DNA of 64,000 nt from positions 5,332,001 to 5,396,000 of the forward strand of contig CP045205.1 of NCBI GenBank assembly GCA_009363175.1, in the 5' to 3' direction. How positions within the stretch are numbered: position 1 is the stretch's first letter; each line of letters starts with the position of its first letter. Below, one piece after another: positions 1 through 8,154 of this stretch. The notes under the pieces are model-generated. The model was not told the DNA's origin and ran no database searches. It worked only from the letters and a program-made list of their open reading frames with translations. This DNA comes from Citrobacter telavivensis. Its GTDB lineage: Bacteria; Pseudomonadota; Gammaproteobacteria; Enterobacterales; Enterobacteriaceae. The position numbers and the translations under genes are program-made.

Positions 1-326
1 TTCTGTACCGCCATGCGGAGTACCAGCGAAACTTCTTCACCCAGGAAACGCACATAGTGTTCAGCAGTGAACATTGGGCGGTCGAGACCCGGTGAGGAGA
101 CTTCCAGGTTGTAAGCCACAGTAATAGGATCTTCGACGTCCAGTACTGCGCTCACCTGATGGCTCACATCAGCACAATCATCAACATTGATGCCATCTTC
201 ACTATCAATATAGATGCGCAGTGTGGATGTGCGACCGCGAATAAATTCGATGCCGACCAGCTCATAACCTAAGGCTTCAACTGGTGCTGTAATCATCTCT
301 GTTAATTTTTGCTCTAATGTGGACAA
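1..326 (-). CDS. rimP: Ribosome maturation factor RimP (3' part cut off by window edge)
   Basis: RimP helps assemble the 30S subunit. About 108 codons are present; the family is about 150 residues, so the C-terminus lies beyond the left edge. The translated start (STLEQKLTEMITAPVEALGYE) matches E. coli RimP almost residue for residue. The start chosen is TTG at 324-326, since no ATG or GTG fits and a G-rich Shine-Dalgarno (GGGGGTG) lies just upstream. It is the first protein gene of the metY-rimP-nusA-infB operon, transcribed leftwards from the metY promoter through two terminators. Confidence 0.93.
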   Translation of the reverse strand, partial: MSTLEQKLTEMITAPVEALGYELVGIEFIRGRTSTLRIYIDSEDGINVDDCADVSHQVSAVLDVEDPITVAYNLEVSSPGLDRPMFTAEHYVRFLGEEVSLVLRMAVQ

Positions 327-343
327 GCCCACCCCCAAGACAT

Positions 344-363
344 AAAAAAAGGGCCTAAAGCCC
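344..363 (-). terminator. Rho-independent terminator between metY and rimP (distal)
   Basis: Read on the minus strand, a GGGC/GCCC hairpin is followed by seven T. It is the second of two tandem terminators between metY and rimP and just precedes the rimP ribosome binding site. Confidence 0.75.
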
Positions 364-385
364 AGTTATTCTGTAGTCAGATAAC

Positions 386-410
386 AAAAAACCCCGATAA
401 ATCGGGGCTT
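386..410 (-). terminator. Rho-independent terminator between metY and rimP (proximal)
   Basis: Minus strand: CCCCGAT/ATCGGGG stem with a 2-nt apical gap, then a T-run. It probably ends most metY transcripts, with read-through feeding rimP-nusA. Confidence 0.8.
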
Positions 411-533
411 TAGATAACTGAACCCTATAACCGCAACTGCGGTCTGGAGAACCTTCCGAAAGAATTTTTTTCAAATCCAGCTACGAAGGCCATAGTCTTC
501 ACAGTATATTTGAAAAAGAACTCTTAGGGAAAG

Positions 534-610
<77 letters not shown>

Positions 611-625
611 CCTGAAACGTGGCAA

Positions 626-654
626 ATTTTACTCGTTTTGGGTAAAAGATGCAA
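626..654 (-). promoter_or_regulatory. metY promoter
   Basis: On the minus strand, -35 TTGCAT (649-654) and -10 TAAAAT (626-631) are separated by 17 bp. A GC-rich discriminator-like stretch precedes the tRNA 5' end, as expected for a stable-RNA promoter. Confidence 0.75.
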
Positions 655-667
655 ATACTGTTGGGAT

Positions 668-686
668 TTGGTACCGAGGACGGGAC
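668..686. repeat. 19-bp copy of the leuU tRNA 3' end upstream of metY
   Basis: The sequence TTGGTACCGAGGACGGGAC is repeated exactly at 13185-13203, where it is the acceptor and T-stem end of tRNA-Leu leuU. A similar tRNA-like stretch lies upstream of metY in E. coli as I recall it, so this may be an old tRNA relic rather than a recent att site. Confidence 0.8.
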
Positions 687-820
687 GTAAAATCTGCGCG
701 TATTATATTGATTAACTCCCCATTGTGTCAACCTTGTTAACGACATAACCTGAGACGTCGTCGTCAGCGTTATTTGTGGAAAAAAGCACGAAACTCTTCC
801 TGTCTCCGTAAAAAGATGAT

Positions 821-856
821 TAAATGAAAACTCATTTATTTTGCATAAACATGCAC
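821..856 (+). promoter_or_regulatory. ARG-box-like operator pair upstream of argG
   Basis: Two A/T-rich imperfect palindromes lie side by side: AATGA-AAAC-TCATT (823-836) and TGCAT-AAAC-ATGCA (842-855). They resemble ARG boxes bound by the arginine repressor ArgR and sit 50-90 bp before argG. Identification is by motif and position only. Confidence 0.6.
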
Positions 857-908
857 TGAGAGCAGAAAGCCGATCTCACCATCAGTCTATCAAGCAGGGT
901 TTTATTTT

Positions 909-2252
909 ATGACGACGATTCTCAAGCATCTCCCGGTAGGTCAACGTATTGGTATCGCTTTTTCCGGCGGCCTGGACACCAGCGCGGCACTGCTGTGGAT
1001 GCGACAAAAAGGGGCTGTCCCATATGCATATACTGCGAACCTGGGTCAACCAGACGAGGAGGACTATGATGAGATCCCTCGTCGTGCAATGGAATACGGT
1101 GCAGAGAACGCTCGCCTGATCGACTGCCGTAAACAGCTGGTTGCTGAAGGTATCGCCGCGATTCAGTGTGGTGCATTCCATAACACCACCGGCGGGCTCA
1201 CCTATTTCAATACTACGCCGCTGGGTCGTGCAGTCACCGGCACCATGCTGGTTGCAGCGATGAAAGAAGATGGCGTCAATATCTGGGGCGATGGCAGCAC
1301 CTATAAAGGAAACGACATCGAGCGTTTCTATCGCTATGGCCTGCTGACCAACGCCGAATTGCAGATTTATAAACCATGGCTGGATACCGACTTTATCGAT
1401 GAGCTGGGCGGTCGCCATGAGATGTCCGAGTTTATGATTGCCTGTGGATTCGACTACAAAATGTCCGTCGAAAAAGCCTACTCCACGGACTCCAACATGC
1501 TCGGCGCGACGCACGAAGCCAAAGACCTCGAATTCCTGAACTCCAGCGTCAAGATAGTCAACCCGATCATGGGCGTGAAGTTCTGGGATGAGAACGTGAA
1601 GATCGCGGCGGAAGAAGTCACCGTGCGTTTCGAACAGGGCCACCCGGTCGCGCTGAACGGTAAAACCTTCAGTGACGATGTAGAAATGATGCTGGAAGCG
1701 AACCGTATCGGCGGACGTCACGGTCTGGGGATGAGTGACCAGATTGAAAACCGTATAATCGAAGCCAAAAGTCGTGGTATTTACGAAGCCCCGGGAATGG
1801 CGCTGCTGCATATCGCCTACGAGCGTCTGCTGACGGGTATTCACAACGAAGATACCATCGAGCAGTATCACGCCCACGGTCGTCAACTGGGCCGCCTGCT
1901 GTATCAGGGCCGTTGGTTCGACTCTCAGGCACTGATGCTGCGTGATGGTCTGCAGCGTTGGGTCGCCAGCCAGATTACCGGTGAAGTGACTCTGGAACTG
2001 CGTCGCGGCAACGACTACTCGATCCTGAATACCGTGTCCGACAACCTGACCTACAAGCCAGAACGTCTGACCATGGAAAAAGGTGACTCCGTGTTCTCAC
2101 CAGACGATCGTATTGGGCAACTGACCATGCGTAACCTGGACATCACCGATACCCGCGAGAAGCTGTTTGGCTATGCACAGTCCGGCCTGCTTTCAGCCTC
2201 TTCAGCAACAGGTTTGCCCCAGGTCGAAAACCTGGAAAACAAAGCGAAGTAA
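909..2252 (+). CDS. argG: Argininosuccinate synthase
   Basis: ArgG joins citrulline and aspartate with ATP to give argininosuccinate, the penultimate step of arginine synthesis in the cytoplasm. The 447-residue length matches the long enterobacterial form. An N-type ATP pyrophosphatase P-loop (AFSGGLDTSAALLWM) lies near residue 17, with conserved citrulline and aspartate site stretches (TYKGNDIERF, EKAYSTDSNMLG) further on. The ATG start follows a short A/T-rich leader with ARG-box-like operators. It is monocistronic, ending at a strong terminator. Confidence 0.98.
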   Translation: MTTILKHLPVGQRIGIAFSGGLDTSAALLWMRQKGAVPYAYTANLGQPDEEDYDEIPRRAMEYGAENARLIDCRKQLVAEGIAAIQCGAFHNTTGGLTYFNTTPLGRAVTGTMLVAAMKEDGVNIWGDGSTYKGNDIERFYRYGLLTNAELQIYKPWLDTDFIDELGGRHEMSEFMIACGFDYKMSVEKAYSTDSNMLGATHEAKDLEFLNSSVKIVNPIMGVKFWDENVKIAAEEVTVRFEQGHPVALNGKTFSDDVEMMLEANRIGGRHGLGMSDQIENRIIEAKSRGIYEAPGMALLHIAYERLLTGIHNEDTIEQYHAHGRQLGRLLYQGRWFDSQALMLRDGLQRWVASQITGEVTLELRRGNDYSILNTVSDNLTYKPERLTMEKGDSVFSPDDRIGQLTMRNLDITDTREKLFGYAQSGLLSASSATGLPQVENLENKAK

Positions 2253-2270
2253 CGGGTTTAAAATCTGAAA

Positions 2271-2295
2271 AAGGCCGCGAAAGCGGCCTTTTTTT
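2271..2295 (+). terminator. argG terminator
   Basis: AAGGCCGC-gaaa-GCGGCCTT hairpin followed by T5, 18 bp after the argG stop. Its A-rich left flank could also stop the convergent porin transcript from the right. Confidence 0.9.
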
Positions 2296-2312
2296 GGGTC
2301 GTGTCACCTACA

Positions 2313-2993
2313 TCAGAATGTATATTGCAGCCCTAAACGATATCGACTTTCGCGATCGTCTCGTATCGGGGATACCGCAACATTTCCCACCTCGACATAG
2401 GGCGTCCATTGCGCAGAGGCTTTCCATGCAATTCGGCCATTATATTCATAATCCTCTTTCTTATTATCATACTTGATTGCGTCGCTGTGCTTATAGACGT
2501 AATTGGTTTCAAAGGTGAGCGTGTTCCACCGATATCCCAGCCAGATATCGCCTCGGTTAATATGTTCGTCATCTTTGCCCGCGCTGGTATCCCGCGCATA
2601 CTCATAACGATACCGTGCGGAAAGATAGAACCCCGAATCAAAGTTATACCAACCGCGTAAGTACGGTTTATAGATTGTTTTAGACGACGTGGTTTCGAAC
2701 TCTACTCCGGGTTGTAAATCGATTACCGGAGTCAGTTTGTACGTGTAATTAAGCGAGTATTCGCTACCGTTGTCGACAATATCTGAAAACGGTTTATCCG
2801 TTGAATCTCCACCCGATTTAAATTTCCCTTCAACAAAGAATCCCACACCATTCGCAAACCGATGCGAAACCTGAATCCTGTCACGGTGAACTTTATTATC
2901 GTCGAGATACTCATGCCTGAAATCAAGCATGACCGCAGTCGAAGAAAATGCTGTCGTGAATAAAAAGAGGCTTAATACAATATTCCTTTTCAT
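2313..2993 (-). CDS. KdgM-family outer-membrane porin (oligogalacturonate-type)
   Basis: This 226-residue protein has an N-terminal signal peptide (about residues 1-20). The rest is rich in alternating aromatic strands and ends in an aromatic residue (YRLGLQYTF), the hallmark of an outer-membrane beta-barrel. Length and pattern fit the KdgM/NanC/YshA family of monomeric 12-stranded channels for acidic saccharides. It is the last gene of the minus-strand cluster, about 190 bp after the aldolase gene, and could be the outer-membrane entry route for the anionic substrate. The DNA looks more A/T-rich than its neighbours. The family call is good; the substrate is unknown. Confidence 0.82.
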   Translation of the reverse strand: MKRNIVLSLFLFTTAFSSTAVMLDFRHEYLDDNKVHRDRIQVSHRFANGVGFFVEGKFKSGGDSTDKPFSDIVDNGSEYSLNYTYKLTPVIDLQPGVEFETTSSKTIYKPYLRGWYNFDSGFYLSARYRYEYARDTSAGKDDEHINRGDIWLGYRWNTLTFETNYVYKHSDAIKYDNKKEDYEYNGRIAWKASAQWTPYVEVGNVAVSPIRDDRESRYRLGLQYTF

Positions 2994-3012
2994 AATATTA
3001 CCCTGTGATATT

Positions 3013-3042
3013 TATTTTTAAAAATACCAATTTCAGAATTGG
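3013..3042. promoter_or_regulatory. Two adjacent palindromes upstream of the porin gene
   Basis: TATTTTTAAAAATA (3013-3026) is a perfect palindrome, and CCAATT-tcag-AATTGG (3027-3042) a perfect 6-bp hairpin. They lie 20-50 bp before the porin start in the aldolase-porin gap. They could be an operator or an intra-operon attenuation structure; the sequence does not decide. Confidence 0.35.
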
Positions 3043-3182
3043 TTGCAGGGGAAATACGCAGCCGTAATTAAACCGTTGCCAGATAACGTCAATAATTCTA
3101 TTGACTCACGTTCTTAAACGACCAGACGTATTTATTCTTATCGTCACTCAATAAGGAGACGTTTCCTTTACAGCAACAACCG

Positions 3183-3878
3183 TTAACGCCAGATATCTTC
3201 AATAATTTCACATTGCTTACTGGCGAGCTCCCTGTCCACCCAACTGCGGTCAGCGTTACCCGCCCGGGTTGCCAGCAATTTTTTACTGTCAAAAAGCTGA
3301 TATTTTTCAGCTTCTGCCAGAAGTGCTCGCGCATCTTGTCGGGCAATAACAATTACGCCATCACCATCGCCGACAATGATATCCCCCGGCATTACCGACA
3401 TACCGCCGCAGGATATCGGCACATTAATCTCCCCCGGTCCGTCCTTAAAAGGACCCGCAGGCGTACTTCCCGTCGCGTAAACCGGAAATTCCATCGCCTG
3501 AATACTGTATAAATCACGCACAGGACCATCCAGAACGATCCCGCAGGCCTTACGCGTTTGGGCATACGTAATCATGATTTCACCCATCAGCGCCTGGCTA
3601 TTACCGCCATCATTGGAGACCACCAGCACATCACCCGGTGTCAGGATATTTAATGCCTTATGGACCATTAAGTTATCACCGGCACGGGCTTTCACTGTCA
3701 GTGCCACCCCAACCATGTTGTCTTTACATGGCAAAGACAGTCGACGGATAGTGCTGTTCATCGCACTGAGTCTTCCCATGCAGTCGGCAATATTCGCGGC
3801 CGGGATAGCTTTAAATGCAGCAATCAGCTCCGGGTCCGGAAGATGACGCTGAGTAAATACTCTGAATCCATTGCTCAT
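3183..3878 (-). CDS. RraA-like aldolase, probable 4-carboxy-4-hydroxy-2-oxoadipate aldolase
   Basis: This 231-residue protein belongs to the RraA/HMG-CHA aldolase family, divalent-metal enzymes that cleave 4-carboxy-4-hydroxy-2-oxoadipate (CHA) to pyruvate and oxaloacetate. Visible motifs are the G-D-V-L-V-V strand with GGNSQALMGE near residues 82-100 and the catalytic LDGPVRD stretch, with Arg and Asp at about 121-122, the positions known as essential in Pseudomonas CHA aldolase. RraA itself is shorter (about 160 residues) and lacks aldolase activity, so the length favours the aldolase. It lies in one operon with galD, galB and ligI homologues, which would supply CHA. Confidence 0.85.
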   Translation of the reverse strand: MSNGFRVFTQRHLPDPELIAAFKAIPAANIADCMGRLSAMNSTIRRLSLPCKDNMVGVALTVKARAGDNLMVHKALNILTPGDVLVVSNDGGNSQALMGEIMITYAQTRKACGIVLDGPVRDLYSIQAMEFPVYATGSTPAGPFKDGPGEINVPISCGGMSVMPGDIIVGDGDGVIVIARQDARALLAEAEKYQLFDSKKLLATRAGNADRSWVDRELASKQCEIIEDIWR

Positions 3879-3892
3879 ACTCTTTCCTCCTT

Positions 3893-5191
3893 TTATTTGA
3901 GTGTCTCAGAGCGATATTCCACCGCTGAGTTTTTTGACTGCGTGTTAAGCGTCTGGCGCATTTGTTCTTTATCAAGAACACCGTCCCATGCAGACACCGC
4001 AATGGCTGCAATACCGTTACCGATCAGGTTGACAATCGCCAGTCCGGTTCCGACAAAACGGTGGATACCCAGAATAAGAACCATCCCGGCGACAGGCACG
4101 ACGGGCAGAACAATCAGGGTACTGGTTAACATGACAAATGCCGCACCCGTCACGCCTGCCGCGCCTTTAGAGGTCAACATCGCAACAAGGATCAAGATCA
4201 TCTGGCTGGAGAAGGAAAGTTCCGTATTCGTCGCCTGGGCGATAAACAGGATGGCCATCGTCATATACAGGTTGGTGCCATTAAGATTGAACGAATACCC
4301 TGACGGTATGACAAGCGCCACTACCGGTTTTGGGCACCCCATCCGTTCCACTTTTTCCATCAGGTGAGGTAAGACGACCGATGAAGAACCCGTCCCCAGA
4401 ATGATCAACAGTTCTTCTTTGATAAACCGGAGATAAGCGAACAGGCTGAAACGGCAGACGCTGGCGACAGCACCATAAACAACGACCACAAAAACAATCA
4501 GCAGCAGATAGAAGCCGAAGACCATTTTGACCAGCGGGATCAACGACGCAAGCCCATAGGCGCCGATGGTATACGCAATGGCGCCAAATGCCCCAATTGA
4601 CGACAGTTTGGAGATCAGATGCACATTATGGAAAAAGACGCGGGACGCACTTTCAACAAACTGAAATACCGGACGCCCTTTCTCACCGATGGCTGACAAA
4701 GAATAACCAAACAGAATAGACACCATCAGAATGGCCAGCACATTCCCCGAAGAGAAGGCGCTTACAAAGGTTGATGGGATAATACCCATCACGAAAGTCA
4801 CCACGTTCACTTCTTTGGCGCTCTCGGTATATTTGCTTATCGCTGAGGTATCCAGAGTGGAAAGCTCAACATTAAATCCGGCGCCAGGCTGGATAACATG
4901 GCCGCCAATCAGACCGATAATTAAGGCGACAATCGACATGACCGCAAAATAGATCAATGCCTTGCCGCCCACCCGGCCCAGTTCTTTCATATCGCGCATC
5001 CCGGCAATACCGGTGACGACGGTACAAAAAATGATCGGGCCAATGATCATGGCGATCAACTTAATGAAGCCATCGCCTAATGGCTTCATTTTTACTGCCA
5101 GATCCGGAAAGAAATAGCCAAGAGAAACACCAATCACAATCCCAACTATTACCTGAAAATAAAGTTCTTTATAAAATGGTTTGCTGGTCAT
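3893..5191 (-). CDS. Dicarboxylate:cation symporter, DctA/GltP-like (DAACS family)
   Basis: This is a 432-residue inner-membrane carrier of the SLC1-type family. It shows the serine-rich re-entrant loop (LGTGSSSVVLPHLME), the NLNGT substrate/Na-site motif (GYSFNLNGTNLYMTMA) and about eight hydrophobic segments. The ATG at 5189-5191 is preferred because GGAGG lies 8 bp upstream; a longer frame would begin at a GTG overlapping that Shine-Dalgarno. In this operon it probably imports the di- or tricarboxylate substrate (PDC or 4-oxalomesaconate) across the inner membrane. The substrate is inferred from context only. Confidence 0.85.
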   Translation of the reverse strand: MTSKPFYKELYFQVIVGIVIGVSLGYFFPDLAVKMKPLGDGFIKLIAMIIGPIIFCTVVTGIAGMRDMKELGRVGGKALIYFAVMSIVALIIGLIGGHVIQPGAGFNVELSTLDTSAISKYTESAKEVNVVTFVMGIIPSTFVSAFSSGNVLAILMVSILFGYSLSAIGEKGRPVFQFVESASRVFFHNVHLISKLSSIGAFGAIAYTIGAYGLASLIPLVKMVFGFYLLLIVFVVVVYGAVASVCRFSLFAYLRFIKEELLIILGTGSSSVVLPHLMEKVERMGCPKPVVALVIPSGYSFNLNGTNLYMTMAILFIAQATNTELSFSSQMILILVAMLTSKGAAGVTGAAFVMLTSTLIVLPVVPVAGMVLILGIHRFVGTGLAIVNLIGNGIAAIAVSAWDGVLDKEQMRQTLNTQSKNSAVEYRSETLK

Positions 5192-5202
5192 CTTATTCAC
5201 CT

Positions 5203-5218
5203 CCACATTTCAATGTGG
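5203..5218 (-). promoter_or_regulatory. Hairpin touching the carrier gene's Shine-Dalgarno
   Basis: The inverted repeat CCACAT-ttca-ATGTGG ends directly at the GGAGG ribosome binding site of the carrier gene. If formed in the mRNA, it would sequester part of the site and could set the relative expression of carrier and enzymes. Confidence 0.35.
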
Positions 5219-5276
5219 CTTCAGTAACCTCTGAACACTCAAATCCGTATAAAAAGTCACACGCCTCTGGTCGAGC

Positions 5277-6158
5277 TTATGCCTCAACAGGCGTAAAACC
5301 ATAGATACGGACGGGGTTTTCGACGAGCAGTTTGCGGCGCATGTGCTCATCCTCACAGAAATCCAGCATCAGATTGACCAGTTCACCGTCGTTAGGCATG
5401 TCGTTACTGATATTGGGATGTGGCCAGTCGGTTCCCCACAACACCCGATCCGGGGCGGTTTCAATCAATGCGCGGGCAAAAGGAATGGCATCATTGAACG
5501 GTCGAATACCAGCAGAAATACGCTCCGAGCCGCTGACTTTAACCCATGCAAACGGATTGTCTCGCATGAGGTGCAGTAACTGCTGGAAGGGTTTTTGCTC
5601 AAGACCTGACGCGGTTTTCGCGCGGCCCATGTGATCGATAATGAACGGAATATCAATTTTGCTAATCACGTCGGAATAGGTAACGATATCCTGCGCGTCC
5701 AGATGCAGCACGACATGCCAGCCCAGGTCTTTAACACGGTGCAGAACCGAGAAAAAACGAGGGAGATCGGGTGCGCCGCCAAGGTGTTGAACGAAGTTAA
5801 AACGAACCCCTCGCACCCCACCAGTATGGAGCCGCTCCAGTTCGGCATCGCTTTCATCGCCATTGACCATGGCAACGCCGAGATAACGTCCTTTGCTTCG
5901 GGCGATAGCATCCAACATCGCGCGGTTATCAGTACCATGGCAGCTGGCCTGGACAATCACGGCCCGGCTGATACCCAGCCAGTCATGCAGCGCCATCAGC
6001 TTTTCAAACGGCGCATCTTCCGGGGTGTATTTCCGGTTTGGCCCGTAGGGGAAGATGCTACCAGGACCAAAAACATGGCAATGCGCGTCACACGCACCGG
6101 GCGGTAATATCGCCCTCGGTTTAATCGGGTTGGGATCGGGTGATTTGCAGCTTTTCAT
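5277..6158 (-). CDS. ligI: 2-pyrone-4,6-dicarboxylate hydrolase (LigI-like amidohydrolase)
   Basis: LigI hydrolyses the lactone PDC to 4-oxalomesaconate in the protocatechuate 4,5-cleavage, syringate and gallate routes. The 293-residue product matches Sphingobium LigI in length and in blocks: DAHCHVFG (the HxH pair at about 26 and 28), VIVQASCHGTDN, GVRGVRFNF, FIIDHMGR and LWGTDWPHPN with the catalytic Asp. ASCHGTDN and the final block are characteristic of LigI among COG3618 amidohydrolases. The start was set at the ATG with AAGGAGG four bases upstream; an in-frame ATG further upstream would overlap the ribosome binding site region. It lies directly after galB. Confidence 0.82.
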   Translation of the reverse strand: MKSCKSPDPNPIKPRAILPPGACDAHCHVFGPGSIFPYGPNRKYTPEDAPFEKLMALHDWLGISRAVIVQASCHGTDNRAMLDAIARSKGRYLGVAMVNGDESDAELERLHTGGVRGVRFNFVQHLGGAPDLPRFFSVLHRVKDLGWHVVLHLDAQDIVTYSDVISKIDIPFIIDHMGRAKTASGLEQKPFQQLLHLMRDNPFAWVKVSGSERISAGIRPFNDAIPFARALIETAPDRVLWGTDWPHPNISNDMPNDGELVNLMLDFCEDEHMRRKLLVENPVRIYGFTPVEA

Positions 6159-6184
6159 GGGGCCTCCTTGGGCATTATTTTTCA

Positions 6185-6910
6185 TCAAGAAAACTGGGCG
6201 GTAACCTGCGGGAAAATGCGCTGATAACCTTCGGCGTATTTGATTTTCAAATCTGAATTTCTCGACGCCTGCACGCCGCGCTGCAACGCGACTCGGGTGT
6301 AGTACTCCCAGAGATGTTCCTGCGCCGCCATGGACTCCATCGCTTCACGCTTGGTTTGCCAGACGTCGCTGATATCCAACAGCACTTCTGGCTTCCATTC
6401 ACATTGCTCGGGTTGATGAGGTTCAAACAGAAAGACGGGCGGTGCGCCAATCACGGGCTTTTCAGGATGGTGGCCGTGCGCCTGGGCGACGATACGCGCT
6501 TCCTGAGCGATATGCGTCGCCATTGGGTGGTCGAAGTTGTAGGGATCTTTCAACGAATGCGTCAGCACAAACTCAGGTTTGAGTTCACGATACAAATCAG
6601 CGAGGGCAAACAGAACGTCATCATTGACTCGCATGGGATAGTCACCGACATCCATAAAATGGATCGTTCTGGCCCCCAGGATCCCAGCAGCCTTCCGCGC
6701 TTCCTTCTCCCTTTCCTGTTTTACGGTGGTCATCTCCATGCCTGGCTGACGCCAGAGTTTGGCGGATTCACCACGTTCACCAAACGACAGGCAAACAATA
6801 TGCATGTCCCAGCCACGAGCGGCATATAGCGCAATGGCACCACCCGCACGCCAGACAAAATCAGCGGAGTGAGCGCTGACGACCAACGCGGTTTTAGGTT
6901 GCGTATTCAT
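6185..6910 (-). CDS. galB: 4-oxalomesaconate hydratase, GalB-like (PIG-L family)
   Basis: This 241-residue protein of the PIG-L/LmbE Zn-dependent fold begins with the metal motif SAHSADF near residues 12-18 (the usual AHPDD) and has a later His-containing metal block (NFDHPMATH). Pseudomonas putida GalB, an unusual PIG-L member that hydrates 4-oxalomesaconate to CHA rather than deacetylating, has the same SAH-ADFVWRAGGAIA and FGERGESAKLW stretches as I recall them. The start is the ATG after GAAGGAAG. It lies 28 bp after galD and ahead of ligI. The flanking genes supply and consume its proposed substrate and product. Confidence 0.83.
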   Translation of the reverse strand: MNTQPKTALVVSAHSADFVWRAGGAIALYAARGWDMHIVCLSFGERGESAKLWRQPGMEMTTVKQEREKEARKAAGILGARTIHFMDVGDYPMRVNDDVLFALADLYRELKPEFVLTHSLKDPYNFDHPMATHIAQEARIVAQAHGHHPEKPVIGAPPVFLFEPHQPEQCEWKPEVLLDISDVWQTKREAMESMAAQEHLWEYYTRVALQRGVQASRNSDLKIKYAEGYQRIFPQVTAQFS

Positions 6911-6938
6911 ATTTCTTCCTTCTGTGAGAGCTAACAAA

Positions 6939-7994
6939 TCAAGGAACGAGCACGTCGCCACGCATGATCAACCGTGCCGTTCGCATCAATGCGGCCTGCG
7001 CCACAGAGCCATCCTCATTCAGGTGCAGATACACCGTTAATTCGCCGGAAGGATGCTCAATGGACAGGCGTTGTTCAGTGCCACCGGAAAGTTGTGATAC
7101 GGCGTGAGCGACGGAACCCGGCATAACGGCAGCGGTAGCAACGGTGACGGCACCGAGGACGCCAATGGCGGCATGGCAGGTATGAGGGATGAAGGTTCTG
7201 GTGCAGAGCGCGCCGCCAGATTGCGCTCTGGCAACCATGCTGATTTTCGGCACCGACTTATTGGCTAAATCAGTGATTCCCATCAGCTTGCCGGCTTTCA
7301 AACGCAGGTTTTCAATACGCGCCGCCAGCGCGCTATCCGCATTAAGCCGATCTTTCGTTTCATAACCGGTTATCCCCATATCGCTGGCAGCAACAATAAT
7401 GACCGGCATGCCGTTATCGATGCAGGTCACCCGGATGCCATCAATGACATCGCACAGTTGACCCGTGGGGAGTAAGGCGCCGCAGACCGAACCTTCCGTA
7501 TCAAGAAAATTCTGCAACACCGGGGCGGAGGTTCCGGGAACACCGTCAATACTGACGTCCCCTTCGTAACAAGGATGTCCACCGGGCGTTTGTAGGGTCA
7601 CTTCAGCGATCATGTTGGTATTGAGTGTACGGATACGCAGCACCGTTTGATCGCCCTGCGCGGCAATCAGCCCCGCCTCCAGCGCCGCCGGCCCTGCCGC
7701 GGCCAACATGTTTCCGCAATTGGGCGTGGTATCCACACGCCGTTCGTTGATGGCGACCTGGGCAAACAAAAAGTTGATATCAGCCTCTGCATCGGGGGCC
7801 AGCGAGATAATGCCGACTTTACTCGTCAGCGTCGTGGCACCGCCAAGACCATCAATTTGTCTTTCATCAGGAGAGCCCATCACTGACAGAATTAAACGAT
7901 CGCGTTCGGCAATCTCCTCCGGCAGATCTTTCGCCAGGAAAAACGGTCCTCTTGATGTGCCACCGCGCATAAACCAGCAGGGTAATGTCTTCAT
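6939..7994 (-). CDS. galD: 4-oxalomesaconate tautomerase, GalD-like (PrpF family)
   Basis: GalD interconverts keto and enol forms of 4-oxalomesaconate so that the hydratase can act. This 351-residue PrpF-type isomerase shows the family hallmarks FMRGGTSRGPFF at the N-terminus, GGATTLTSKVGI near residue 53 and the NCGNMLAAAGP loop around 93. E. coli YbhH belongs to the same family. It is the first structural gene of the minus-strand operon, with a start at ATG after GCGAGAAG, and lies 160 bp downstream of the LysR gene in the same orientation. Confidence 0.85.
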   Translation of the reverse strand: MKTLPCWFMRGGTSRGPFFLAKDLPEEIAERDRLILSVMGSPDERQIDGLGGATTLTSKVGIISLAPDAEADINFLFAQVAINERRVDTTPNCGNMLAAAGPAALEAGLIAAQGDQTVLRIRTLNTNMIAEVTLQTPGGHPCYEGDVSIDGVPGTSAPVLQNFLDTEGSVCGALLPTGQLCDVIDGIRVTCIDNGMPVIIVAASDMGITGYETKDRLNADSALAARIENLRLKAGKLMGITDLANKSVPKISMVARAQSGGALCTRTFIPHTCHAAIGVLGAVTVATAAVMPGSVAHAVSQLSGGTEQRLSIEHPSGELTVYLHLNEDGSVAQAALMRTARLIMRGDVLVP

Positions 7995-8065
7995 GATCTT
8001 CTCGCTTCGTCATAACCATCAGGTCTGTGAGGACTAAGCTAACAACGAAGATGACTATGAAAAAG

Positions 8066-8101
8066 ATGCAAACGGTTATAGCTGAATTGCATTTTTTGCA
8101 T
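8066..8101. promoter_or_regulatory. Candidate operator with repeated ATGCAA arms before galD
   Basis: ATGCAA (8066-8071) faces TTGCAT at 8087-8092 and again at 8096-8101, within the 160-bp LysR-galD gap. Spaced inverted arms of this sort suit a LysR-type regulator binding site. No convincing -35/-10 pair was found, so this is a motif-level suggestion. Confidence 0.35.
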
Positions 8102-8154
8102 AGAAGTCGGGAAGCATGACCTCGTGATGACCACCAATGTCGGCAAGAAAAGAT

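Noticed and set aside
882..1886. 334-codon open frame antisense to argG
   Set aside because: It mirrors argG codons, lacks a ribosome binding site and any recognisable motif; argG is certain on the other strand.
3098..3352. Small minus-strand open frame overlapping the aldolase 3' end
   Set aside because: Alternative frame of the aldolase gene with no Shine-Dalgarno and no family features.
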